From: Liolophura sinensis
Taxonomy: Eukaryota; Mollusca; Polyplacophora; Chitonida; Chitonidae
Assembly (NCBI RefSeq): GCF_032854445.1
Contig: NC_088300.1
Span: forward strand, 47,299,682 to 47,363,681
Direction: 5' to 3'
Length of the DNA stretch: 64,000 nucleotides
Part shown: positions 1 to 16,759 of the stretch, in pieces
Numbering within the stretch: the first letter of the stretch is position 1
How the letters are laid out: each line of letters opens with the position of its first letter
Position numbers and translations under genes: made by a program
Notes under the pieces: model-generated
Told to the model about the DNA's origin: nothing
Databases searched by the model: none
The model's input: only the letters and a program-made list of their open reading frames with translations

Positions 1-1180
1 CTCGAAATTATTCACAACGTTTGTTTAATGTACCGGTATCGTTAAATAAACTGAAATTAAAGTATAAACCTAATTTTTTCCTGCCTCGCAGAAAGTGACT
101 AAGAAAACTGTACAGTATAGGCCTACATAACAATATAGTCCGTGAATTTCTGGCCAGAAATTGACCACACTGCAAAACTCACTCGATCAGTGCTGTAGCT
201 AACTTTTATATACAAGTTTAGAAAATAAAGTAGGCCTACCAGTACCATAAATATGAAACTATTTTGCTACAGGCTGTGATCCCAGAAACAATCGATATAA
301 TATTTATAGACATTTGATTCCTTAATCACCACGCAAAAGCTTGAATACACAGATGACATCTCAGATCTAAATTTCTCCCCGTGTCTACACATAACTTTAT
401 TTTGTATCTGTAATGTGATATTTTTAATTTCTTTTTACTTAAAAAAAAACAACTTATAGCGTGTTCCTAAAGATTCTTCTATGCCGTGGCGTTTAAATGT
501 TATCGTTCATGAGTATCTTTTACAAAAAACGGGGGAAAAAAAACAAGATCAATTTTTGACGGACAATGTTTAGAAAACTCCTCGACAGTCTCAAATAACT
601 GCGTCTCTCATACACGATCATATGCCTCTTCACTTTCGTCATTCCTCAATTTCTTTGTGCGGTTAGGGGGTAACTTTTACTTTCTAATGCAACAATGGCT
701 TACATTAAACCACAATAAACTAAAAATCAATGAGTGAATTCACAAAATGAGCGATTCTCGACCCAGCTCACTCATGTCACGGCATGCATCAAAATGGCTG
801 AAAATCCTTTCTCCCCAGCGTAAAAGTGTGCTAAACACCTTGTATGAAAGTCCACCTTAAAACAAAACCATTGTTGTAAACAAATTTATAGCAGTAGCAC
901 ATTCTAAATATGTAAGAGATCTGGTGAAATATCACTGGATATGTGCTAAAAATGCAAAGATAAACCGAATATTTCGAAAAATATCCGAGGTTATGCGAAT
1001 TTTTTGTACAAGATTTCTCAACGTCTCATATGAATCGGCTGTTTTCTAGTTTTGTCAACGTTTCTCAAGGATAATAAACAGGGTCGCCATATAATGTAGA
1101 TATCTGAGAATTAATTCGAATTGTTTTTTCAACTGAAACGGGAACACTATTCATTTTGTACCAGTTTTTAAAAAGTGCAA
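1..1180. other. AT-rich stretch without recognisable gene
   Basis: No exon, repeat array or known mobile element is recognised in this stretch. It is AT-rich with short poly-A runs and lies upstream of the linker histone gene. Distal regulatory sequence could be present but nothing specific can be supported. Confidence 0.5.
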
Positions 1181-1181
1181 G

Positions 1182-1263
1182 AAACACATCACAGCAAAAC
1201 AAGGAAAAAACTTTCTCGCACCGAGCATGTGCATTTCGTTGACGTCCGCGCGATGTAAATTTA
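1182..1263 (+). promoter_or_regulatory. Putative H1-gene promoter (H1 box and TATA-like element)
   Basis: AAACACA at 1182-1188 matches the H1 box known upstream of animal H1 genes, about 140 bases before the ATG at 1325. A TATA-like TAAATTTA lies at 1256-1263, and a CRE-like TGACGTCC at about 1240. A start site near 1285-1290 would then fit. The motifs are seen in the sequence; their function is inferred from spacing and from the histone gene that follows. Confidence 0.5.
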
Positions 1264-1324
1264 TGCAGGCGCGTACTCGGGTTCATCATTTCTTCTCAGC
1301 TTCATCTGATAAGAAGATTACAAG

Positions 1325-1912
1325 ATGTCCCAACCAGGTTCAAGAACAGCTAGTCCACCTCGGTCAGCCCCTAGGTCTGCACCAAAGGCAGCACCACTGA
1401 AGAAGAAGCGTGCTCCAAGACCACCACCAACCCATCCACCCTACGTTGAAATGGTCCGCGGTGCTATTGCTAGTTTGAAGGAGCGCGGAGGCTCATCTCG
1501 TCAAAAGATTCTGGCATACATTACCGCCAATTACGATGTGGGGAAGGAGACTGGTCCAATCAACGCTCGTCTGAGGAACGCCCTGAGATCTGGCGTAGAG
1601 AAAGGCTTCCTGTTACACAGCAAGAAAGGCACTGGAGCCACCGGATCATTCCGCGTTGGAAAGGCTATACCAAAGAAGAAAGGTAAGGCTTCACCACGCA
1701 AAAGAGGCAAGTCTCCAAGAAAGAAGAGGACCGCAAAGAAGAAGTCTCCCCGCAAATCCGCCAAGAGGACAACAAAGAAAGCCCGCAGGTCACCAAAGAA
1801 AAAGGCTGCGAAGAGGAGGACTGGCAAGAAAGCGGCCAAGAGAAGGTCACCAAAGAAGAAGGCTAGGCCAGCAGCACGTCGCCCCAAGGCTAAGGGAAAG
1901 GCCCGCCGTTGA
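1325..1912 (+). CDS. Linker histone H1 / protamine-like (PL-I type) protein
   Basis: A single-exon ORF of 195 residues. The N-terminal tail (about 1-35) is rich in Ser, Pro, Arg and Lys. Residues about 36-113 form a winged-helix H1/H5 globular domain with the usual landmarks, such as the SLKERGGSSRQKI helix and the GTGATGSFRVGK wing. The C-terminal tail (about 114-195) is almost only Lys, Arg, Ala, Ser and Pro, with repeated SPRK/SPKK motifs that bind the DNA minor groove. The protein should bind linker DNA at the nucleosome dyad and compact chromatin in the nucleus. The high Arg content and dense SP(K/R)K repeats resemble the protamine-like sperm H1 proteins of molluscs, so a sperm or germline role is possible, but a somatic H1 cannot be excluded. 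It is intronless and followed by a histone 3' stem-loop, which marks a replication-type, non-polyadenylated histone mRNA. The start is the first ATG of the frame, just after the promoter motifs. Confidence 0.93.
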   Translation: MSQPGSRTASPPRSAPRSAPKAAPLKKKRAPRPPPTHPPYVEMVRGAIASLKERGGSSRQKILAYITANYDVGKETGPINARLRNALRSGVEKGFLLHSKKGTGATGSFRVGKAIPKKKGKASPRKRGKSPRKKRTAKKKSPRKSAKRTTKKARRSPKKKAAKRRTGKKAAKRRSPKKKARPAARRPKAKGKARR

Positions 1913-1954
1913 GCAACAAATCTATCTAAGCTCGGTATTTCCCATCTTTCCAAA

Positions 1955-1970
1955 GGCCCTTCTCAGGGCC
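1955..1970 (+). terminator. Histone mRNA 3' stem-loop
   Basis: GGCCCT at 1955-1960, loop TCTC at 1961-1964 and AGGGCC at 1965-1970 form the six-base-pair, four-base-loop hairpin of metazoan replication-dependent histone mRNAs. It has the usual CCAAA before it and ACCACA after it. It lies 43 bases after the stop codon. In known systems the stem-loop binding protein recognises it and the mRNA is cleaved just downstream without polyadenylation. Confidence 0.95.
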
Positions 1971-1981
1971 AACCACATTTC

Positions 1982-1992
1982 CCGAAAGAGAA
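1982..1992 (+). promoter_or_regulatory. Histone downstream element (U7 snRNA target)
   Basis: The purine-rich CCGAAAGAGAA follows the stem-loop by 11 bases. This spacing and composition fit the histone downstream element that pairs with U7 snRNA and sets the cleavage site between the two. Confidence 0.75.
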
Positions 1993-2099
1993 CTTTTAAT
2001 CTGAGCATTTACAAAGAACAAAGCAGAACCCTCATTTCACTTTCAGTACTTTTTAAAACTGGATTGTATATTTATATATAACGTGTCAAATTTTAAATT

Positions 2100-3340
2100 C
2101 ATTTAAACTTTTTAAAAATGTAACATTACATGTAGCATATATAAAAGTAAACACAAATTTTTTTAACCTTTGTAAGCTGTATAGTAATGATTACTTAGAG
2201 CTTTACTTACAGCTTGGCGCAATGACCACCTAAAAGATGTATAATAGTTAAGCCTACATGAACCCATTTTCAAAAAGTTATAAAAATAACCAAATAGTGT
2301 ACATGTGACGTGTATTTCACTTTTCAAGTTCAGACAAAAAATGGGCTATTTGCCATTTTTGCTACATAACACATATACTTTTTTGTTTTTGTCAGTAGAT
2401 GAACCAAATACATGTATCTGATTTGCGCTGCTCAAAATTGGAACATGAATCCAAATTTATGGGATGAAAAAAAAAAATTCACAAATCATATTCAAACTTG
2501 CAGGCCTGTATAGATCAAAAAGTTTTGTGTGCCGGATCGGATGCTCCGAGATGCTTCGAGTCGTCGACTGGCCCAAGCTGATCTAGCTTTATGGATTGGA
2601 ATATACTTAAAGGGGGAGAAAATATAGAAATAACATAAAGGTCAGATGAAAGCGTTTGAACAGTTAGTTGGTTACTTTTTCCCCCCCATTTTTCTTTATT
2701 GAGAAAAAGACATTTGAAAATAATCTTTGAATTGTGTGTATTTGGGACCCCCCTCTTGGTATGTATTGTCTCTGCATAATAATGAGGATGTAATCCATGT
2801 TTAATAAACATATACAAATTCAATTTACTACAAGCGCACTTCGTTAGATAGAGGCTAAGGTTCAAACTGGAGTCAAATAACACATGTGACTTCTCAATTT
2901 GAGCTCTCAGAATCGTGGCCAAATGGTTAAAAATGCTTGTCTTTCAATCCGGCTTTCTGCAGAGAATTTGCATATTCCCCACGCACTCCTTTTCGTGGGG
3001 CCTTGGTGAAAATACCTGGCCGAGGACGCTGGCTTTACCGTTTGACCAGTCTAATGCTGGCTGAGTACCACGTGTCCTCCCCCATTATGATAGGCATATA
3101 TGTATGCTGGATCACTACCAGAATTGCCAAGGCCAAACTGTGGTGCAGTAAGTTTTGAGAAAAGCCCTGACAGGCTAGCTTGTCCGTGTATATACCTCTA
3201 CCTCTATCAACTTACAATGAAACATCCTATAGCGTAGCAATTCAGAACACAATGCAAAAACCAACCGGAAAATGAAGTATACTAACCGTTATCATAAATC
3301 CATTCTGAAGTATTGTAGATAAAGGCAGTAATGAGTATAA
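2100..3340. other. Intergenic, AT-rich; possible decayed SINE at about 2913-3150
   Basis: No exon is recognised. Around 2913-3150 a tRNA-like start (GTGGCCAAATGGTT) is followed by GC-richer sequence that could be an old SINE, but I cannot match it with confidence. The rest is AT-rich without structure visible by eye. Confidence 0.3.
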
Positions 3341-3357
3341 TTCATAGAGGATATTGT

Positions 3358-3528
3358 ACAGTGAAGGTTGAATGCCATAAATGTTGTTCGAGTGAGAGTT
3401 GGAAATGATTACCCACGAGCCACGAAGCGTTTCACGAGAACAATATTTACGATATTCAACCTTCACTGTGCAATATTCACGTCTCGTGGGTTATCAGTAC
3501 TACCTTTCACGAGAAGAATATTTACGAG
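3358..3528. repeat. Foldback and tandem repeat unit, left half
   Basis: ACAGTGAAGGTTGAAT at about 3358 recurs inverted (ATTCAACCTTCACTGT) at about 3455, making a small foldback. The unit from about 3453 to 3528 is repeated almost unchanged at about 4243-4318, on the other side of the insertion at 3529-4232. This looks like one tandem repeat or MITE interrupted by a younger transposon. Confidence 0.6.
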
Positions 3529-4232
3529 GGTTCGCACGGGTCCTTGAAAGCCTTGAAAGTAGTTGAATTTTATTTGGTGATAAGAATCTGTGAATCTACT
3601 GGCAACGTGCATGCTCCTAAAGCGGCCGCCAGTGATATGTTTTTTTTTTTTTTGGTTTGTCGGTAAGAAATTACGCTGTGGTCAGTGAGAGTGATTTGGT
3701 GCGTGAAAAAAAAAGCATTAGAGATGCCAGGCAACTGTCGTTTTCGCGATGAATGACTGCAGTTCCCAGATTTCAAGGACTGGCTCCGCGACGCCAGCAG
3801 TGTCAATCGGGCATACTGCCGATTGTGTCTCTGAAGTATAAATGTCTCCTGGACTACTCGTGAATGACAGTGGCGCTGTTTACAAATACGTGCGTTGTGA
3901 GGAAATATTTTAAGCTGCGCTTTTTATTCTGACGGAAAGTGGAAAATTTATAAGAATCAATGATGTGTTGTCTAATTATCAGTGATGTCTGCACCGACTG
4001 AAGGTTATGGCACCAAGACAAGGCTGCGTATTGTTCGAATGCCACGGCATGGCTGTACCACGCTTACGAAATGAAAAGTGAAAAAAAAAGGATTCAAGCT
4101 GTGTCTGTTGTTGCATTTTGTATGCGAAAGTAGAGATTGTGACTGTCGTTTGAGGTACTTGAATTTGTATTTTAAGTACTTGAGAGTACTTGAAAGTCCT
4201 TGAATTTTATTGGCCGTCAGGCGTGCGAATCC
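3529..4232 (+). mobile_element. Non-autonomous transposon remnant, possibly hAT-like
   Basis: The segment begins GGTTCGCAC and ends GTGCGAATCC, a short terminal inverted repeat. Flanks TTTACGAG and ATTTACAG could be an imperfect 8-bp target duplication, which would suit hAT elements. CTTGAAAG-type repeats line both ends. Inside it at 3724-3834 is a broken reading frame that looks like a transposase N-terminal zinc finger. No other transposase domain is visible, so the element cannot move by itself. Confidence 0.5.
3724..3834 (+). pseudogene. Broken transposase-type zinc-finger fragment
   Basis: From ATG at 3724 the frame reads 10 codons, meets a TGA at 3754-3756, then reads 25 more codons containing FPDFKDWLRD and AYCRLC before another stop at 3832. 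The pattern of an aromatic/W-L stretch followed by C-x2-C resembles the BED-like or C2C-type finger at the start of hAT-type transposases. Both stops show that it is dead. The family assignment is from memory of the motif and is not certain. Confidence 0.4.
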
Positions 4233-4237
4233 TGATT

Positions 4238-4340
4238 TACAGTATTCAACCTTCACTGTGCAATATTCGCGTCTCGTGGGTTATCATTTCTACCTTTCAC
4301 GAGAACAATGTTTAAGGTATTCAACTGTGCAATATTCTAT
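4238..4340. repeat. Foldback and tandem repeat unit, right half
   Basis: The second copy of the unit at 3453-3528 (CTTCACTGTGCAATATTC, CTCGTGGGTTATCA, CCTTTCACGAGAA), followed by a partial third copy. It resumes right after the end of the inserted transposon. Confidence 0.6.
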
Positions 4341-4689
4341 TTATTATTTATATCCTATTATATATTTATATGACATTTTGTCTATATGTATATAAATGCG
4401 TATCAGTTTATCTGTTGCATCCGTGAAAAAAAACAAGCAACGTGCCATCTTCATCTGTCTGAAGACAGAGACACCAGTCGGTGAGCACCAAGGACAAACA
4501 TAAACCAGCAAGAAAACTGTAACTGGATGAGCACTAACGACTATCATGAGCCAGCGTGAACACTGGTAGTACTGGGTGGTAACTGCAGTCATGGTCCAGT
4601 CATAAGACTTGTATGGTGCTGCCTGCTAAGCACATTCATGAATCAGTCTGAACACAAGCGAAGTATTGAGTTACGGTATACTACAGGCA

Positions 4690-4866
4690 ATAACCTGGCG
4701 CACAGTGTTTCGTCTCCATAGTGACTCTAAAATGACATGGTGCATGGTGTTTTGTCTCCATAGTGACTCTAAAATGACCGCGCATGGTGTTTTGTCTCCA
4801 TAGTGACTCTAAAATGACATGGCGCATAGTGTTTTATCTCCACATTGACTCTAAAATGACATGACG
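4690..4866. repeat. Minisatellite, about 41-bp unit, about 4 copies
   Basis: Four tandem copies of a unit containing TGTTTTGTCTCCATAGTGAC and CTAAAATGAC, with small differences between copies. No coding sequence is associated. Confidence 0.85.
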
Positions 4867-5462
4867 CATGACAAAAACTGTACTTGACACTCATAGTAAC
4901 CTCCCGTTTGAAATGCTGCCTGTCAGGCATCTGACTGTCTCCCACTCCACCGCCCCCCACCCTCATATCTTTTCCAGTCTCAGTGCCTATTTCTTGGAGC
5001 TATATAACCTGACGGAGCTAGATGCGAAAATAACAAATGTAACTGACAGGCTATGCAGGTAAACATGGATATATGTGTACCAAAAAAGGAAATGTATTTC
5101 ATTTAAACTCCTTTCCACATACATTAACCACGTTTGATCATGTGTGATTCTATTTGAAAATCGTTTGCTCTACATTTGACTATAATGTATGAGAGGAATC
5201 AATACCGATAGTGATTGTCATAGTCCGCACAACTCTGTGTGGCTATAGAGCTCTCTCTCAACCAACGACACCAACGCATCTAGACGCAGAGAGAGAGGTA
5301 TCGGGTAGTTAGAGAGACCGCTCACCGAATCCCAGGAACGGATGGATGCGCGGTAAGTGAAAGGAAGACAAGAGATCGTAAGTATCTAGGCCTAGCATGT
5401 TTATTTATAATGTAATCTCACATCGTTATAATATAACCCCACAAATGACATTGTATAAAACT

Positions 5463-5594
<132 letters not shown>

Positions 5595-6254
5595 ACGGCT
5601 TGATTTTTTTTCCATGAGACGTGACAGAAAAAACCCTTATATGTATACACACGACCATTAGTCAGTGAGATTTTCTTGGGGTTATAGAAAAAGTCGATTC
5701 ATTATTAAATAGCCCTTCACATCGAATCGGCCCTTAACTTCGTTGATATCAGATTTTGTAGTTCATATAAATGTTTGCTTAATTTCACGACCGGGAGTGT
5801 ATCTTCGTAAGGCCGGTCTGAGGCCTATTTTACTCACAAGTTCTCACAATGGCAAGTCTTTTCGACTTTGACACATTGTGATGATTTTCAAGCAGAAAGA
5901 CTTAACAATGTAAACTCTGTTGTGGACAAATATCTTTGCTTACTCTCGTGTTTGGCCTAACCAATGCTGACCAAAGACATATTCCTGAATATTTCCTTTG
6001 AATTCAAACGACATGCCAGAATATTTCCTTGCGATGATTGCTCCGCATTTGATTTATTATTTATAGAAGCATTGCCATCCTTTAAAGCGCGATACACTGA
6101 CAGCTAAAAATTGTGAGGAGCCTTCATTTTAAAATATATCTGGCATGTTTATATTTGTAGGGTGAGCTTGTGTGAAGAGCAATTCCGTTAGTCGTCAAAT
6201 CAGTGTCCAATCTTCGTGCATATTTTGATTTGAATCGTGCAAGAATTTGCGTGA

Positions 6255-13129
<6,875 letters not shown>

Positions 13130-13453
13130 ATCGAAGCCAGTAGTATAAAAATGGAAACTAGTTTGTTTGTAGAAGCTATTTTTAGTAACGGGTGGAAATA
13201 TCAAATGGACTCACTCAGATGACGTATTTCATGCTTCCTGGTTTCTGCCTTTATGTGAGTCAGTGTAGGCATGTAAATAACAGAAGTTACTTTTCTCTCA
13301 TTAATAAGGTTAAATGTCAAATGAAATATATGGAGATAGAAAAACTACTGTCAGATGAATATGTTCAGTTATAGACATATGTAGCGTCAGAACCACTGTT
13401 ATCCAGCTAGTAGTATCCTGGTATCTTTTTGTCTGCGATATGTGTAAAGAGTA

Positions 13454-13459
13454 AATAAA
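13454..13459 (+). terminator. Possible GRL polyadenylation signal
   Basis: AATAAA lies 325 bases after the GRL stop codon. It is a common hexamer in AT-rich DNA, so this is only a candidate. Confidence 0.35.
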
Positions 13460-13556
13460 CTGATCATGACATTCAGTGTTTAACAGCTTCGCCTTATGGA
13501 AATGTTGGTTTTACCAACTACCTACACTTATTTACATACACATTGTTAAGTTTTTC

Positions 13557-13672
13557 TTGGTCGTGGATTTCCAACGGACTCTGTCCGGTTTCACCCACCA
13601 CAATGCTGGCCGCCCTCGTATAATGGAAAAACTCTTGAATGTGGCGTAAAACAACAATCATATAAATAAATT
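13557..13672 (+). mobile_element. SINE family 1, 3' fragment
   Basis: CTGTCCGGTTTCACCCACCA, ATGCTGGCCGCC, CGTATAATGG and the ATATAAATAAAT tail match the 3' half of the family. It lies just upstream of the 39-bp array. Confidence 0.75.
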
Positions 13673-13704
13673 AAGTCTTTGTATACAGACACTTAACCAC
13701 TCCT

Positions 13705-15800
13705 ACATGTCCGTCCTGTTTAATGTCAAGAGATTGTCAGTTACCTGGTCAATCCTCTTTAACGTCAAGAGATTGTAAGCTACCTGGCCAGTCCTGTTTA
13801 ACGTCAGGAGATTGTCAGTTACCTGGTCAATCCTCTTTAACGTCAAGAGATTGTAAGCTACCTGGCCAGTCCTGTTTAACGTCATTAGATTGTCAGTTAC
13901 CTGGTCAATCCTCTTTAACGTCAAGAGATTGTCAGTTACCTGGCCAGTCCTGTTTAATGTCAGGAGATTGTCAGTTACCTGGCCAGTCCTGTTTAATGTC
14001 AGGAGATTGTCAGTTACGTGGCCAGTCCTGTTTAACGTCAAGAGATTGTCAGTTACCTGGCCAGTCCTGTTTAACGTCAGGAGATTGTCAGTTACCTGGC
14101 CAGTCCTGTTTAATGTCAGGAGATTGACAGTTACCTGGCCAGTCCTGTTTAATGTCCGGAGATTGTCAGTTACCTGGCCAGTCCTGTTTAACGTCAGGAG
14201 ATTGTCAGTTACATGGCCAGTCCTGTTTAATGTCAGGAGATTGTCAGTTACATGGCCAGTCCTGTTTAATGTCCGGAGATTGTCAGTTACCTGGCCAGTC
14301 CTGTTTAACGTCAAGAGATTGTCAGTTACATGGCCAGTCCTGTTTAATGTCAGGAGATTGTCAGTTACCTGGCCAGTCCTGTTTAATGTCAGGAGATTGA
14401 AAGTTACCTGGCCAGTCCTGTTTAACGTCAAGAGATTGTCAGTTACCTGGCCAGTCCAGTTTAACGTCAGGAGATTGTAAGCTACCTGGCCAGTCCTGTT
14501 TAACGTCAAGAGATTGTCAGTTACCTGGTCAATCCTCTTTAACGTCAAGAGATTGTAAGCTACCTGGCCAGTCCTGTTTAACGTCAGGAGATTGTCAGTT
14601 ACCTGGCCAGTCCTGTTTAATGTCAGGAGATTGTCAGTTACATGGCCAGTCCTGTTTAATGTCAGGAGATTGTTAGTTACCTGGCCAGTCCTGTTTAACG
14701 TCAAGAGATTGTCAGTTACCTGGCCAGTCCTGTTTAATGTCAGGAGATTGTCAGTTACCGGACCAGTCCTGTTTAATGTCAGGAGATTGTCAGTTACCTG
14801 GTCAGTCCTGTTTAATGTCCGGAGATTGTCAGTTACCTGGCCAGTCCTGTTTAACGTCAGGAGATTGTCAGTTACATGGCCAGTCCTGTTTAATGTCAGG
14901 AGATTGTCAGTTACCTGGCCAGTCCTGTTTAACGTCAGGAGATTGAAAGTTACCTGGTCAGTCCTGTTTAATGTCAAGAGATTGTCAGTTACCTGGCCAG
15001 TCCTGTTTAATGTCAGGAGATTGTCAGTTACCTGGCCAGTCCTGTTTAATGTCAGGAGATTGAAAGTTACCTGGCCAGTCCTGTTTAATGTCAAGAGATT
15101 GTCAGTTACCTGGCCAGTCCAGTTTAACGTCAGGAGATTGTAAGCTACCTGGCCAGTCCTGTTTAACGTCAAGAGATTGTCAGTTACCTGGTCAATCCTC
15201 TTTAACGTCAAGAGATTGTAAGCTACCTGGCCAGTCCTGTTTAATGTCAGGAGATTGTCAGTTACCTGGCCAGTCCTGTTTAATGTCAGGAGATTGTCAG
15301 TTACATGGCCAGTCCTGTTTAATGTCAGGAGATTGTCAGTTACGTGGCCAGTCCTGTTTAACGTCAAGAGATTGTCAGTTACCTGGCCAGTCCTGTTTAA
15401 TGTCAAGAGATTGTCAGTTACCGGACCAGTACTGTTTAATGTCAGGAGATTGTCAGTTACCTGGCCAGTCCTGTTTAATGTCCGGAGATTGTCAGTTACC
15501 TGGCCAGTCCTGTTTAACGTCAGGAGATTGTCAGTTACATGGCCAGTCCTGTTTAATGTCAGGAGATTGTCAGTTACCTGGCCAGTCCTGTTTAATGTCA
15601 GGAGATTGAAAGTTACCTGGTCAGTCCTGTTTAACGTCAAGAGATTGTCAGTTACCTGGCCAGTCCTGTTTAACGTCAGGAGATTGTCAGTTACATGGCC
15701 AGTGCTGTTTAATGTCAGGAGATTGTCAGTTACATGGCTAGTCGTGCTTAATGTCAGAAAATTGCCAGTTACACGGCAAGCCCTGTTAACATCAGGAGAA
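13705..15800. repeat. Minisatellite, 39-bp unit, about 53 copies, with 663-bp higher-order repeat
   Basis: The unit contains GGAGATTGTCAGTTACCTGG and CCAGTCCTGTTTAA and repeats every 39 bases with small variants. Rare variants recur at 663 bases (17 units): for example the CCAGTCCAGT variant at about 14451 and 15114, and the CCGGACCAGT variant at about 14758 and 15421. This shows that blocks of units were duplicated together. Because 39 is a multiple of three, a 645-residue frame stays open on the minus strand (13-residue repeat LTLNRTGQVTDNL), as do shorter frames on the plus strand. Copies decay between about 15720 and 15880. I regard it as non-coding. Confidence 0.95.
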
Positions 15801-15879
15801 CTGTCAGGTGCACGGCGAGTTCACGTTTTAGCGTGAGAAAATTGTCAGTTACCGGGTGAGTTCTGCTTGTGGCTGGAAG

Positions 15880-16678
15880 ATTGTCGGTGGCTTAAACCCA
15901 CAGCCATTCGTTCGTTCTTTTTTCTGGGATTTGCTGCAAGCTAGAGCGTGTAGGCCTATTATTCAGTACCGGCAGTAAACACCTCCAGTGCATACAGAAA
16001 ACACCCTCTGTTCGCGTGAGCTTCCGTCGACAGTATGACAAGACATGAACAGTCGATCAGTTGCATAACAACTGGTTAAACGCCATGTGTGGTGTTTCCA
16101 GCAAGGTATTTTAGCGAGGCAGCATAATATATGTCTTGGGACTAGGGGCATACCATCGTGATATAATCAGCCGAAAGCGACGTTAAACTAGAAACCTGTC
16201 TCTTTCTAGGAATAAACCAAGACGTCGACAAAAATTATACCATAGAAAAACATTGCATAGCATTTGTTTATTGCACTTTGCTTAAGGTGAGAGACGTAAA
16301 TATACATTTTCGCACAGTTTGTTATTTTAAACTTATAGTACCTACAAAACATTATTTCCACGGTTTTCCGATATATTAAATACTGTAACGCGGAATCGTA
16401 CAAATAAAGAACCGGAAGGAAGGGGATTTAACAACGAAGAGCTAACAAATATATTTTGTTTGATCTGAACTGAGCAACATGAATAAAGAACTATTTAACG
16501 GTATACTATTTTTTTCTACTGTGTGCTAATCAACAAACTATAATTAATTTTGCATATAAAGTGGGTCAACAAACAACAAATATGTAACAGCATCACAACA
16601 TTCTGGGTATATATATGTATATTGTGTAACTTGATGTTAGTCCTTGATCGAGATCTATGATATCTAACAGTATCTATC

Positions 16679-16759
<81 letters not shown>

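Noticed and set aside
1531..2081. ORFs overlapping the histone gene in other frames
   Set aside because: Shadows of the Lys/Arg-rich H1 coding sequence.
13703..15640. 645-residue minus-strand protein made of 13-residue NRT-containing repeats
   Set aside because: It lies wholly inside the 39-bp minisatellite. The open frame follows from a stop-free unit that is a multiple of three; there is no signal peptide, flanking exon or non-repeat domain.
13705..15800. CRISPR-like array
   Set aside because: Direct repeats run without unique spacers, and the DNA is clearly animal nuclear.
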